Shown here: one piece after another, positions 1 to 13,309 of the stretch
How positions within the stretch are numbered: the first letter of the stretch is position 1
Layout: each line of letters opens with the position of its first letter
Assembly (NCBI GenBank): GCA_030549205.1
Contig: JAUKTV010000003.1
Coordinates: 1,674,001-1,738,000 of the forward strand
Reading direction: 5' to 3'
DNA length: 64,000 bases
Source of the DNA: Apiosordaria backusii
Taxonomy: Eukaryota; Ascomycota; Sordariomycetes; Sordariales; Lasiosphaeriaceae
Translations under genes and position numbers: made by a program
Notes under the pieces: model-generated
The model's input: the letters and a program-made list of their open reading frames with translations, nothing else
Told to the model about the DNA's origin: nothing
Database searches by the model: none

Positions 1-2378
1 TAGTATATAATACTTAAGTAATAAAAGACTGATAGATATTTATAAAAGTAAGCCCAGAAATTGCTAATAAATAATAAGCCTCTATTTAAAGTAATATACT
101 TTAAAAGGCTATAAAGACAGTAGATATAGTCTAAAAATAGGTCTATAAAATTTAAAGCTATAAGCTTATTAATAGTAGTAATATAAAGAGTAAACTTAAT
201 AAACTTATCTACTATTACTAAAATAGTATTATATAGTTAATTATTTCTTCGGTCAATTAAAGTAAGCAACTTAATAATAAAGTCTACTATAATATATTCC
301 TAAGGTTAAGATAGGATAGAAAGCGACGATAGTAACCTATAAAGGTAATATAAATAAAGCTTAGTTTTTTAATAAAGAATATAGAGTTTAATAAAGGCCT
401 TAACGTCCTTATTTATAGCTAGCTAATAGAAATAACATTTTAAAGCCTTTTCTATTTTTTTACCCCTATAGTAACTTACAGTCCAGTCGTTATAGTAATA
501 CTAAAATGTTACTTACTATATATATACCAATATATAGATCTTACCAATATACTAAAGAAGGCTTTATTTATCCTTTACTTAACGGCAGTTAAAGTTATTA
601 ATAAGCTTTTATATTTTAAGGTTAGCCTACTATTTTTACAGTAACCAATTATTTATACCTTTAACTAATTCTTCTATTATAAGAATAGTCTATACTGTCC
701 TTACAATTAGTTAGTTTATAAAGAACTCTTTATTATTAAAACTATTTAAATAATCCTTCTTTAAATTGCTAATATAAAAAGGTATAACGTCTTTTAACCG
801 CAATCTCTTTATAGCTATTCCGGTAATACTTCTTTTATATACTTTAAACATACTTCCAATCCTTAACTTAATAACTATTCTTTAATATTATATAAGTATT
901 TACTAATATAAAATAGGTTATCTCTTCTTAAAAGGTTATTAATCTTAATAGGTTATTTTTTTCTAAAAGGTCATTAATCCTAATAAGTTATCTTTTCCTA
1001 AAAGGTTAGTAATTTTAATTATAAAGGTTATCTCTTCCTAAAGGGTTATTAATTCTATAATCTCTTTTTATAAAGGATTAACGATAGTATAACTAGAACT
1101 TCTTTATTAATAGCCAGCCCCTTATAGCCTAACTATATTTTAAGTATAAATGTAAATACTATAGTAACCTTTTATTAATAAAGCACTTTTATTAATAATA
1201 CAATATTATTAAAGGTAAAGAGGTAAAGAAAGAAAAGTATAGGGAAAGAGACTTAAATATACTCTTTACTTATAAGATCTTTATAGTTAATTATAAAGTC
1301 CTCTTTTAAAATTAAATACCTATTCTAATTATAATTAAAAAAGGACTTATTTACTATTAATAAAGGCCTCTTTTCTAAGACCTTTATATAATAAGATAGT
1401 ATATAGAAAATAAGTAAGCTTAGGCTTTCCTTTAAATATAATAGTTAGAACTTTAAAAGGTTAGTTAATAGGTTTGTTTTAAAGACGGCGTATAAATCTA
1501 ATATATAGTTAGGCCTATAAGATAGGCTATTTATAGGATTTTAAACCTTTAGACAGTACTAAATTACAAAGTTAAAGACTACTAAGTCGTCGCTTTACTT
1601 TAGTTAATAGAGACTTAGCTTACGTTTAGTCTTTAAGTACTTTAGGTTTAAGTAATTAGTAAGTATAATAATAGGAATAAGTATATATAATAGATATTAC
1701 CTTTAAACTTAAAATATATCGATTAAGGCCAATAACTTTTAATTTTTAATATTATATTAGGTTTTTATAGATATTAGTTTATATAAGTAAAAGGCTATAA
1801 GGTACTAACGGTCTCTTTACTTTTAAGAAAGTACTGCTTTAATAGTAAAGATCAAGGTATTAGTTTTTAAATAGATTAGTAAAATAAGATCGAAGTATTG
1901 CAAAATCGGCGTTTTCTAAAACCATTGTAATAACTATATAAATACAGTATATATATAGTTTAAAAATATAAAAGGCAATATACCCCTTTTCTTAAGTAAG
2001 TTAGTTATAAATGCAGTGATTTTTAAATAGTTCTATATAAAGCGGCGATAGAACTCTATAAATCTTAAAAAAACCTATAAGTCTTTAACGCTTTAAAGGA
2101 TAAGCTACTTAATAATAGACTAAATATAGTTTAGCTTTATACTAATCCTTTCGGATAAGATTATATACCTTAAAAAGGATACTTTAATAATACTAAACTT
2201 ATATTTCTTAAGGTTAGTATAAAGATCTTACTTATATAATTATTATAATATATTATATATATATATTATATATTAATTAGGGTTGTCATTAAAGATTAAA
2301 ATATTATCTAAATATATAATATAAACTATATTTATAAGGCCAGTTAAAGCTTAGTTAATATATATTTAAAAGGTTATA
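1..2378 (-). mobile_element. Ty3/Gypsy retrotransposon A, 3' part (RT C-terminus, RNase H, integrase), RIP-degraded
   Basis: Read on the minus strand from 2378 downwards, this stretch continues the reverse transcriptase that begins at 13,310-13,640. Around 2036-2085 the minus strand reads VFLRFIEFYRRFI, matching the conserved FLGF-NFYRRFI block that follows the RT palm in Gypsy elements. Further left comes an RNase H-like stretch, then integrase core motifs: VDKFIKFTLYI near 190-225 and RGLLFISNFW near 70-110, resembling VDRFTK and the D-RG-F-S-FW region. All frames are broken by TAA/TAG stops, and the DNA is almost pure A/T, as expected for heavy RIP. The element runs off the left edge within the integrase, so its 3' LTR is not in the window. 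Family assignment rests on motif order and recognition by eye. Confidence 0.8.
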
Positions 2379-2559
2379 TGATATGGAAATGGACAGCGTG
2401 GTAATGATAGGTGCCAAATTGGTTACATTGAATTGATTGTCTAGAAGAAGAAGAAGAGGCTTATGCTAATAAGCTATTTCAATATGCCTATATATAATAT
2501 ACTGCCTATATAGGTTATATATACTTATATATAACATAGTACCTAAGCTTTTTATATCA
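2379..2559 (-). repeat. 3' LTR of element B
   Basis: This 181-bp copy aligns without gaps to 13129-13309. It starts TGATATGG and ends TATATCA on the plus strand, giving the TG...CA ends of an LTR. In the element's own orientation it opens with TGATATAAAAAGC, which includes a TATA-like stretch. It is the less mutated copy at several sites, for example GCGTGG here against GTGTAA in the partner. Every mismatch with the partner that I checked is a C/T or G/A transition. Confidence 0.88.
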
Positions 2560-4929
2560 ATGCCCTAAGCTAAGAAAGAAATACATCGTTCTAATATAGC
2601 AAACGCTTAACTATCTTCTTCTTATTTACCTATTATTATATTAATTAGAAAATACCTTCTTCTATTCTTAAATAGTATGCCTTTTACTAAGGCCAAAGCC
2701 TTATAAATAAATCCTAAGCATTCCTTTTCTATATACTAACTATATAATAACTATATAATATCTTTCTTATATAAATATATAATATTATATAATACTATTA
2801 TCTTATTTTAACTTCTCTTTACTAATATAGTAATTATGCCTATTATCTCCTTTATATTGTTTTTTATTTCCTTAATCTTCTTTTCTATTTTAGCAATTTA
2901 ATAACTTTACTACTTTATCGCTACCTTCTATTCTTTAAAACAACCTATTATCGTCTTTATCTTATTACTAGTACTTATAGTAGTAGCTATTACCGATAAC
3001 CTATTAATAAGTTTATATAGTTTATTTATAGTTAACTTTATAAAGAAGATATCGTTATTATTATTATTCTAATTATAGTCGGTATACTGCTTATTATTAC
3101 TTTACTTATTAGTATACTATTTATTAAAATCCTACTTATTAATATATTGTTTGTTATTATTTTATTTATTATTATTTTCTTATTTATTAATAACCTATTC
3201 TTTATTACCGTCCTATTACTTTTAGTTAGTTAACTACTTAATATATTTACTTTTATTCTTAAATAGGCTAGTTTAGCGTTTAGTAGTTTTGATTTTAGTA
3301 CTAACAATATACCGGACATTCTTAAAGTTAGATTTAATATTAATAGTACTAATCTTAATAGGCTATTAAAGAAGGTAAATAATTTATTTAATAAACCTTT
3401 TAATACTTTTATTATCAGTAGCTTTGCCTTAAAGTATAATAAAGGTAGAGAGGATTCTTTCCTACTTACCGGTAGGCCTTTTTATATATTTTTAAGCCTA
3501 GTTTTTATTATTAAGGTATATACCCTTTTAAAACCGGTAGTAAATGGCCTTAACTTCTATATATATAAGCCGTTTATAGGTTTTTATTAGTTTATAGATT
3601 TATAGTAGGATTTTTCATCTATTATTAATTTATAGGGCGATAAAACTTTCTTTAAAAGGAATGTATAGGATAGGTATAATATCCTTTTAAACCTTAGGGT
3701 CCTTTTCTCTAACTATCTTTAACTTAAGTTCTTTAAAACTTTTATAAGTCTTTCTATAAAATATAAACATACTATTTATTAACTTACTTAAGGATAGTAT
3801 ATATACTATATACTTAAGGTCGAAATTATTTAAATTAAGGAAGTGCTTTTTAATAAACTTTACAATCTTATATATAGTAGGTTTAAACTTAATCTCCTTA
3901 ACTTTAATGGTAGAGATTAAACGATCTATTAAACTGACCTTAATAATTTTATTTTAAGCCTTAATTAAAATACTTATTGCTAAGGCCTTATTGGTTATTA
4001 TATTTTTAATTAAGGCCTTTTTAATTATAGTATTTACAGTTTAGGCTTTTTTAATCGGAATGTCTATAATTAAAGTCTTTTTAATTAGGATATTTACTAT
4101 TAGAACGTTTTTAATAAGGATTGATTTAATTAGAATAGCAATAGGGTTAGGTTTTATAAATATAGTTATAATTGGATTTTTCTTAGTAAAGATTAACTTA
4201 ATAAAAGCAATGTTAGGGTTTAACTTTATAGAAGTTATTTTAATAAAAACAGCGTCGAGGTTTTTCTTAATAGATTTAATTTAATAAGTTATTAACTGTA
4301 TAATAGGTTTATTTTCTAAATTAAGTCCCTTTTTAATAGTAATAGGAATGACTTATTTATTAGCTTTAAAGGGTTATTTATAGTAGTAAAGAGTTTCGAT
4401 AAGTTAAGTAAATGGTTTATAAAGAGGTGGTATTTTAATAGGTAGCATTTTATTAAATACTTAAATAAGTTATTCTATTAAAGGTAGTTTGGTTATAAAT
4501 AAGTTGTTAATTAAGATTCGGTAATAAAATCGCGACTTTAGTAAGTATAGTAAGGAGGTATAAAGTATAAGAGAAGATTAGAAAATTTAAAAGGTTAAAT
4601 ATAAGGTTAATACTGTTAATAGCTATTATTTATATTGTAAGTTGTTTTAAAAAAAAAATTTTATAAGCTTTTAAATTAATAGGTTATTTAAAGCTTATAC
4701 TTCTTCTTTATAAGTTATTTACTAGCCTTAACTTATTATTAGGTTAATTTAACCTTTTATTTTTAATAACTACCTCGATATTGGTCTTCGGTATAACTGC
4801 AACCTCCTTACTTTAATTGTTTAGTACTTCCTTTAAAGCTACTAGGCTTATTTCTCTTTTTTTAAATAAGTGTCCTTTCTTTTTAGGTTCTTTAATAAGT
4901 TTATTTTTTTTAAATAAATACTATAACTT

Positions 4930-5330
4930 ATATTTATATACTATATTTAACGTTATCTTTAATAAAGCTACTCTATATTACTACTTACTATAGCCTTTAT
5001 TATATCCTTTCTATAATACTAAATATTTTACCTTTAGCTTCCTAACTTTCTATACAATACGTTTTACTTTAATCCTATTTATTTTAAATAATTTATTACT
5101 TTCTTCTATTTAAATTACCCTACTTAAAGTTCTAAGTAGCCTATTATATAGATCTAGGCCTTTCAGTATTGGAATTAATTAGGTTATTAAAATTATTAAG
5201 TATACTCTTTAATTTATTAAAAGCTTAAGTTTATATATTAAATCTCTATACTTCTTTACGACTTTAAATAGCCCGGTCCTTTATTGTAAATACTTCTTAA
5301 GCAGCTTATTAAGAAGTATATATCTATAGT
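4930..5330 (-). pseudogene. Element B integrase C-terminus and chromodomain relic
   Basis: On the minus strand, about 5330 down to 5190 reads like the GPY/F module that closes Gypsy integrases: a run resembling KKYLQ-RTGLFKVVKKY followed by DLIYKLKLL and a region resembling the WRIHPV-SVAQLEP segment. Downstream, at about 5080-4930, the reading KVKYLVL-KGYNKGY matches the YLVRWKGY core of a chromodomain, with the tryptophan codon turned into a stop. A chromodomain after the GPY/F module defines chromoviruses, which in fungi use it to target heterochromatin. Stops interrupt every frame and the sequence is non-functional. Confidence 0.65.
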
Positions 5331-7149
5331 ATAGTTTTAAGTATACTATATTGTCCTTTTTAAAGACGTATAGGGTCTTTTTTTTATTATAATGTATTTT
5401 ATTACTAACTGCAGTATATACTATTACTGCCTTAACTTCTTCCTTATATAGTAAACACTATATCGTTACCTTAATACTTATTATAGTATTAAGGTTTAAA
5501 TCTGCAGTTAATTTCGGCTTAAATCCTAATATTAGCTTAGCTAGTAATATTCTAAAAGCTAATAAATATACTATATTTAAATAGTACTATAGAGTTAGTA
5601 AAATATTTAACTATAGTGTATTTTAATCTATTGTAATATAAAATCTAATAGCGATTTTAATATTTTAATTTTTACATTCTAACGCCTTATCTTCTTTAGA
5701 ATATTAAGTACTGGTTATTTACAGCTTAGCTTTTATCGCTTTAAATATCCTTTACTATAGTTTACTTATAAATTTAGGATCCCTATTCAAAATGATTTTA
5801 AAGGGAAATCCCTAATTACTATATTACAATTCTATAATAAAATAATAGGCCTATTCTTTAGCTATCTATTCTATACTATTAGGAAGTAAAATTGTCTTTC
5901 TATTATACTATTCTATTACTATTATTATAGTATTAAAGCCTATAGATAGTACTGCCTATATTTTAAATGACTTAATAATTAATAAAGCGACGATAAAGTT
6001 AATGTAAATAGTATATTTAAAAACCGGTTTTAAGTTTATTAGATTTAATTTACTAAGTAGTTTAGCTTTAGATATAGCGTTATAAATATAAGTTAAATAA
6101 TACTTAATATACTTTTTAATTACTTTAGTTATTTAAGTAATACTATATCCTTACAGTACTTTAGTTATTTACTGATAGTTAAAGTAATAGTTATTATCAT
6201 ATACTGCTTTTAAAATATTCTATAGGTAATTTTTAAAGATATATAAGTAGGGCAGCTTATTCTTTAGTATATAATATAAGATATTGTCTTTTAATCTAAA
6301 AGGATATCCTAATATAAGTAAGGCTAGCTTACCCTTTTCCTTTTATAACCTGGTTTTTTCTTTATGCTTTTAAATAAATAAAATAATAGCAGTATATTTC
6401 TTATCCTACTAGTAGCCCTTTATTAGCTTTACTTTAAAATCGTTATTTATAATAGTTTATATAACTGTAAATACCTTTTTATTTTAAATATTATCCAGCT
6501 TATTATTATCTAGTAGCTAATCTTTAAATGATTTTAGCCTTAATAGCATATTCGGTATTAGGTTAAGCTTTTTAAGGATATAGTATATATTTAGTCGATA
6601 CTGAGCTAAATATACTACTACTATTATAAGCTTTGGATTTAATTTTACTAAATTAACTGTCTTTAATAATATATTAGCGTTAATAATTACTTTTATTACC
6701 TTATAGTTAGTAAGTATAATAATTAAGTTAACTAACGTCTATAGTTAGGTCCTAACTTTATAATATATCTATATTAAGCTAACTACCTTTAATTCGGTAA
6801 ACTAATATTGTTTTTTTAATAATAATAGTTTTTTACTAAGGAATATAATAGGCTATACTTTATTAAACAGTATAGACTTACTATTTTATTTATCGTCTTT
6901 AATATAGAATGCTATAATACCTATTCTTTATTTAAATATATCGATCTTAATAAATACTAGTCTATACTTATTTTAATAGACTAAATATTTAAGTTTAATA
7001 AAGTACTATTAAAGTTTTTTAAACGTCTTAATTTCCTCAGCAATCGGCTTATACTTTACTTTTAAGGTATATTTAATCTTTACTTCTTTTATTTTATTAC
7101 TATAAATGCCTTTCTCTTTAGCTTTCTTTAATATAGTTACCTTTCTATC

Positions 7150-7860
7150 CTTTAATAGCTAAATAATCTATTAATAGTATAGAATAAATCTTCTTAAAAA
7201 GCTAGTTATCCTAATATACTACTTTAATAAACGTAGGTTATTTAATATTGTTAATATAGTAATAGCTTTAACCCTATTTTCTATAATAACTATATTAAAA
7301 CTGTCTATATAAAAACTAAGCAGCTTAATTAATGGAAATTTAAAAAAGGATTTTTTAAAATTAACGATAAGATTTAAAGTTTATAGCTTATTTAGTATTA
7401 TTTATATATAGTATATATAGTTATCGGCTATTTTAGAAAAGATTATAATGTTATCGATATAGGCTTTATAGAAGTGTCTATATTTTATTAACTATCAGTC
7501 TATAAATCTCTAACTATATATTAGGGAATTCTTAAAACCTATTAAAGCTACTTTATTTATTTCTAAACTTTATAGGCTAATAAGGACTATCCTATTTTAA
7601 TATTTCTTTTAAATAGATAGTTAATAGAAAAATATAGATAGGTCGATTACTAAAATATAATTTACACCGATAATTGCATTTAGTATATCGTTTTAATTAA
7701 ATAGAGGATAGTTATTTAAAACGACTATCCTATTAAATAAGTATAGATTTAATATTATTTTACCTTTCTATATACCTTTTATAACTTTTTAAATATAAAA
7801 GATTAAATAACCGAATAGTATAGTAGTAACAGTCTAATCTACTTTTCTATAATAGTATAT
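7150..7860 (-). pseudogene. Element B reverse transcriptase relic
   Basis: The minus strand reads a recognisable Gypsy RT. It contains YPLFN-NDILNAIIG (relic of YPLPRQDDIINAI-G), VIDLSIFFYQ (the first catalytic aspartate block), then AYIDNIIIFSKIAD at 7423-7464, the relic of the YIDDIVIFSKT active site with the second aspartate changed to asparagine (GAT to AAT, a G-to-A change). After that come a KSFFKFP-IKLL block and a FLRRFILYY block. Stops and the lost catalytic aspartate show that it is dead. It is the best landmark for the strand and class of element B. Confidence 0.8.
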
Positions 7861-10800
7861 TTCGTTAAAGATTCTATAAACTAAATCCTAATCTTCTTTA
7901 TTTAATATATAAAGCTTAGCTTTTACTTTATAATTATACCAGCTATCGATTAAATTAATCTATATATACTTATCCTCTTTATATATTACTATAGTATTAT
8001 TATCTAAATATTTATAGCCTTTAATGTTAAATTTAAGTCTTTATATTAAGTTTAGGTTAATATTTATAATGGTAATGCCGTTTAATGCAATTATAGTAGG
8101 TATGTTATTTAGTTTATTAAAATTAAGACCTTTATAATAGTCTTCTTTAATACTATATTTAAAAAGGGCTTTTATTATTCCGTCTTTTATAACCTCTTTT
8201 AATATAGCATCGACAGTTACTTTTAAGGCTATTAGAACTATTTTAAGTTTTTCTATTAATTTAAACTTATTACTTAAGCTTATTTCTAATACTTTACTAA
8301 CGAAAGTACTTTTCTTCTATAACGCTATTATATATCTATCTTCTATATATTCTTTAATCTTATTAATACGTTAATAGCGATATACTACTATTAGTTAGTC
8401 GGTATCGTTAGTTATAAAGACAATATATAGAAAGCTATTATTAAAAGTTACATTATAAGCTTTGTTTAGCTTTATATAGAATATATAGTCCCTTTTATCT
8501 ATTTTAAGGAGATTTTTATATAAAATTTAAACCAGTATAGTAGTTTAAAATAGAATAGATATCTGATCTTTTACTACTACTTTTCGAAATATTAAAATAT
8601 ACTTAATTACTGATTTAAATACAGTATTTATACCTCTATATATATTAAATATAACTAGCTTAATAGTATAATCAATGTATATTCCATTGGCTTTTAAAAA
8701 ATCTATACTAAGTAATATATTTAAAGCCAGTCCGGAGGTCAGTAAGGTATAAACTAGGAACTTACTAATATAAAGTAGGTTATTAATTATATTAAGGATA
8801 TATATATTAATATCTATTACATTTAAAAAGTCTAACCTTTTAGCAATTCCTTTTATAATTTACTTAGTTCTTTATTTAATCTTTATATTAGGGTATATCT
8901 ATTTAAACTAGGCTCTATTTACTATAATTATAAAATAGCCTATATTTAAATATACTATTAACTAATTATTTTATAGAGTTATTTATATTAGTATTTAGCA
9001 ATATAAATTTCTAATAAGCTATAGCTTTAACTTATAAAAGGCTAATTTAATATCGATAACTTACCTTAAAATAAGTAGCTATATAATATAGGTATGGTCT
9101 ATCTTTAAAATAAGCTATTAAGGCTTTTATTGATTTTTAAAGGAAGATAGTTTATAGAGTTTTAAAGCTGATTTTTAAAGTAAGCTAGCTTTTGTTAACT
9201 TAAACGTTTTCTTTACTTAGGGCTTTAAAAGGGCATTTAAATTAAATCTAATATATTTAATATACAGTTATAATAGAAGTTAAAACGGCTTATCTTTCTT
9301 AAATAGCCTATTAGGTTTTTTCTATAGACTATAATATACTAAATATATATACAATAATAGTTTAATATAATTCAAAAAGATCTTACTATAGTATTTATAT
9401 TACTATTTATTACCTTTATAAAAGATTTTAATCTAAGTCTATTAGCAATTAATATATTTATTACTTTTAATTAATATAAAAAGGTAAGTAAATACATTAT
9501 TATTGTCAATACTAATAGGCTTTTTATTTAAACTATAATCTATTATATAGTCTTTATCCTACTTATTTAATAATAAAAAACCAAATTCTTAAAGATCTCT
9601 CTTTTAATTAATACTATTAAAGTTATCTAAAGTAGTATACTATTTATTAGTTTAGTAATTACCAGTATTATTTTTAACCTAATAGTATATTTTATAGCAG
9701 TTTCTATCGAAATATTAACGGTATTTCTATTTACCTTTATTAATATACTTAAATTAATAACCATTACATTTAAAAGACTAAAAGTAATTTCTATTAAGTA
9801 AATAAAGCCTATATAGAGAAAAATTTCTATAAAGGGAAAAGTTTTTAGTAAGAGAATAATTCTTACTATATTAATAATTATTGTAATTACTAAAATTATT
9901 ATACTAAATATAATTATAAAAATTACTATAAGTACCGCTATTATACTAATTACCCTTTCTAAGTTAATATATTTTAATACGGTTATTAAAATTAGGATAT
10001 ACCGGACTAGGATTTTTTCTTTCGGTAGCTTTAGTATTGTAAGCATAAATTTCCAATACTATATTAACTGTAAAGAGTCGATTTTTATAAAGTAATAAGG
10101 TAAGTTAAACTACTTTAATATAGTATTTAGCTTTACTATTAAGGTAAATAAGGTATTAAAATAGTAACTTCTATTTAAGGGGCTGAAGGAATTAGTATAG
10201 GTTAGGATAAATGCCGTTGAAAATCTAATCTTTAATTTAGTTTATATTATAGGTCCTAACTACCTTAATAAGCTATACTTTTATTACTATATATTTTCTG
10301 ATTAGCTTACCTTACTTTACTAATTCCTTAATATATATATATTTAAAAAGCTTCTAAATAGTAATATATTAAAGTATACTAAAGCAGTTTAATAGTATAT
10401 ATATCCAATACTTTACATCTTTCTTAAGAAATTTTCTATCCTACTTAAAAAGCTTATATATATATTACTTTACTATACTACTATATAATAATAATCGGAT
10501 TTCTTCCTTAAGTATATCTCTTTTTATTAAGTTTACTACTATATCTTTAATTAAGTCGATAAATAATTCGACTGTTTTAAAGACTTAATATCTACTTTCT
10601 TTAATTGTCTTCTTATTATTATTATTATAATCAGTAAGGCAGAAGTATCTGATATTCCAAAGCTTTTAACTAGTAAGTCCTTATACTACTTGTTTTTATT
10701 ATTAATATAATAAGTTATTAATATTATTTTATTCAGTTACTTTAATTAAGTACTTAAATAGCCCTATTACTATAGTAAGATTTAACTGTCGAAATAGGTT

Positions 10801-13128
10801 ATATAGACCTCTATCTTTATTATTAGCTCTATCTTTAGCTTTATCTTTAAATTTATTATTATATTTATCACTTTATTTACCTCTATATATATTACCTTAA
10901 TTACCTTTATTTCTAGCTTTTTATTTAGCTCTTTATTTAACTTCTTATTTACCTTTTATTCCTACTTATTCTTTAACGCCGAAGCCTTAATTATCTGCCT
11001 TTAAGGCCGGTATTATTAAATCTTAGGATAATCCTTAATTTTAAGCTATTTAGTTAATATTATTAACAGTTTATTAGTTATATTATTAATATAAAGGAAA
11101 GAGATATAAATTAAGTATTTAATATTGGTTAATTATTTTATTAAATGCTTCTACTTTATTTTTAATATATAAATTATTTAAGGGAATAGTCGGGGAATTA
11201 AATAGGGCGTTTAATTAGTTAACTAGTTTTAAAGATTAAGTAGATTCCGGTATTAAAAGTAATTATTTTTAATAACCTTAAAACTATAGTTTTCTAAACG
11301 GTATATTTATATATTATAGGCAGATTAATGGTATTGGTATTTTGTTTTTAAGTAAGATCAGCGTATTGTCTTTTAATTTAACTGTCGTAGTTTTTTAATT
11401 ATAAAGTAAAAGGTTAAACTATTCGATAAGGTTTTTTATAAATACTAGTATAAGATTATATTTTAATTATATTAACAGTTTATATCGAAGATTTTAGCTT
11501 ATAGCGTTAATAGGCTATTAAGATAACCAGTAGTTATATAGTAGATTACTTTAAGGCTTTTTAAGGTTATTATTCTATAAAAGAATAGGAGTGTTTTATA
11601 GGTATATACCTAATATATAAGGTATCTATTATAGTATTTATATTAAAGATAAAGGTTATAGATTTAAATAGGATAATAGTAGTAATGTTAAATATTAGTA
11701 TAACTATAAGTTAAATAGTATCGGTAGTTTAAAGGGTAGTTTTTTTAATAACTATAGTATTTATTAAAAGGTTAGTTGGTTAAATATATAAGCAATATCG
11801 GTTATTAAGGGTTTAAATAAAAGTAAGTATTTAGTAAGGTTAGCGTTTTATTTTACTAGCGGTAGGGTATGTAGAAGTTTAATAGGCTATTTTTTTATAT
11901 ACCTTTAATAAAGAGGTAGCATTTAATATCGAAAATAAGTAGATAATAATAATATTAATAGTTTGACTAAAGTTAATTACTTAAATAGACTATTTAGTAA
12001 CTTAAACTATAGGTTATATACTTTAAAAAGAATATCGAACTATTTATTTTAAACTACTATCTACAGTAGTAGGCTTAGTAATTTAATAAATAGGGATTCG
12101 GAGTTAATTAAAATATTCTACTAGTAAAATAGTAGGTAATTTAATAGGTATGCTATATCGGCCTATATTATTTAATTAAGGGATATACTTAATAAGATTA
12201 TTAATAGTTTATTTAATAGCTAATTAGCCTGTTCGTTAATTTACTTAACTTAACTATTGGCTTAATTGTTATTTGATATTTTTATAAGGAATTTCGATAA
12301 TAGTAGTAAAGTATTTAGTTATAACTAAAGAACTTAATATTAGATTTACTTAAGGCTTTTAATAATATAGTATATTAAGTTAATTAAAGCAGTAATAGTT
12401 TAATTCTTTATATATTCTGCAGTTATTTTTTATACTATAGGTAGTTTAAAGAGATTTTTATACTTACAGAATTTAATTAGGAACTTAATAAATAGGATAT
12501 AGCTATCTTAACCTTTCGGTATTTTTAGTAAGTTAGGGGTATTAATGTCTGAATTAATTTATAAGGTATATCTTAAGTTAGTATTAAGTATATAGATAGT
12601 TAAGTCTTTTTTAATTTAACTGGCTTATATAAGGCTTTTTACTATATACTTATTATTAACATACTTCTTTTACTTAGCTTGTTAATAAAAGATAAGCTTC
12701 AGTTAATTAACGGACAGATTGTTAAAGGTTAAAGCAGCGTTTTATTAAGTAGGCTAAAATATATAGAGATATGGTATAATTTAATTGTAATATTAAAATG
12801 ACTAACATACTGTTAAATAGAGTATTAGGATAAACAGTAATAAGCAGACTATCGGAGACTGTTTAAATAGCTATCGATTAAATCAATAAGTTACTAATCT
12901 AATATTAATTATTATCTATTATTAATATAATAGGATAGAAGCGAATAGGTTATTTACTAGTGTAGGTATACTTAGACAAATAGGGCGTTTATTTTTAAAG
13001 GAAGGTAAGTAAGTAAATAGGACGTTTAACTTAAGGGAAGGAGGTAAGCGAATAAGGTATTTAATAGGATTTTAAGGTAACTTAATATTTAACTGTAAAG
13101 ACAGTTAAAAAAAGATTGTAACTACTAT

Positions 13129-13309
13129 TAATATAGAAATGGACAGTGTAATAATGATAGGTACTAAATTGGTTACATTGAATTGATTGTCTAAGAAAAG
13201 AAGAAGAGGCTTATGCTAACAAACTATTTTAATATACCTATATACAATATACTGCCTATATAGGTTATACATACCTATGCACAATATAGTGCCTAAGCTT
13301 TTCGTATCA
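13129..13309 (-). repeat. 5' LTR of element B
   Basis: This 181-bp partner of 2379-2559 starts TAATATAG, the G-to-A form of TGATATGG, and ends CGTATCA. On the right it is followed by TTATA, the target duplication. Because the element lies on the minus strand this is the promoter-side LTR. I found no convincing primer binding site: the bases inside it read ATAGTAGTTACAATC in the element's sense. Confidence 0.87.

Larger units (their letters stand above)
2379..13309 (-). mobile_element. Ty3/Gypsy chromovirus-like LTR retrotransposon B, complete but RIP-degraded
   Basis: A full-length insertion of about 10.9 kb. It is bounded by 181-bp direct repeats (2379-2559 and 13129-13309) that begin TGATAT or its RIP derivative and end TATCA. 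It is flanked on both outer sides by the same five bases, TTATA (2374-2378 and 13310-13314), a classic integrase target duplication. Coding relics lie on the minus strand in Gypsy order: reverse transcriptase (about 7150-7860), then integrase C-terminus and chromodomain (about 4930-5330). The Gag/protease part should lie at higher coordinates (about 8500-13100), but I could not recognise motifs there. All frames are riddled with stops, so it is inactive. Ten kb is long for a Gypsy element, so further insertions inside it are possible. Confidence 0.88.

Noticed and set aside
4060..4284. 74-codon plus-strand frame rich in Ile/Leu
   Set aside because: It is on the antisense strand of element B and consists of A/T-driven hydrophobic codons; RIP removes GC and creates such frames by chance.
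9627..10046. 139-codon minus-strand frame in element B resembling a membrane protein
   Set aside because: The Ile/Val-rich composition comes from AT bias. It lies where Gag/protease relics are expected and shows no domain.
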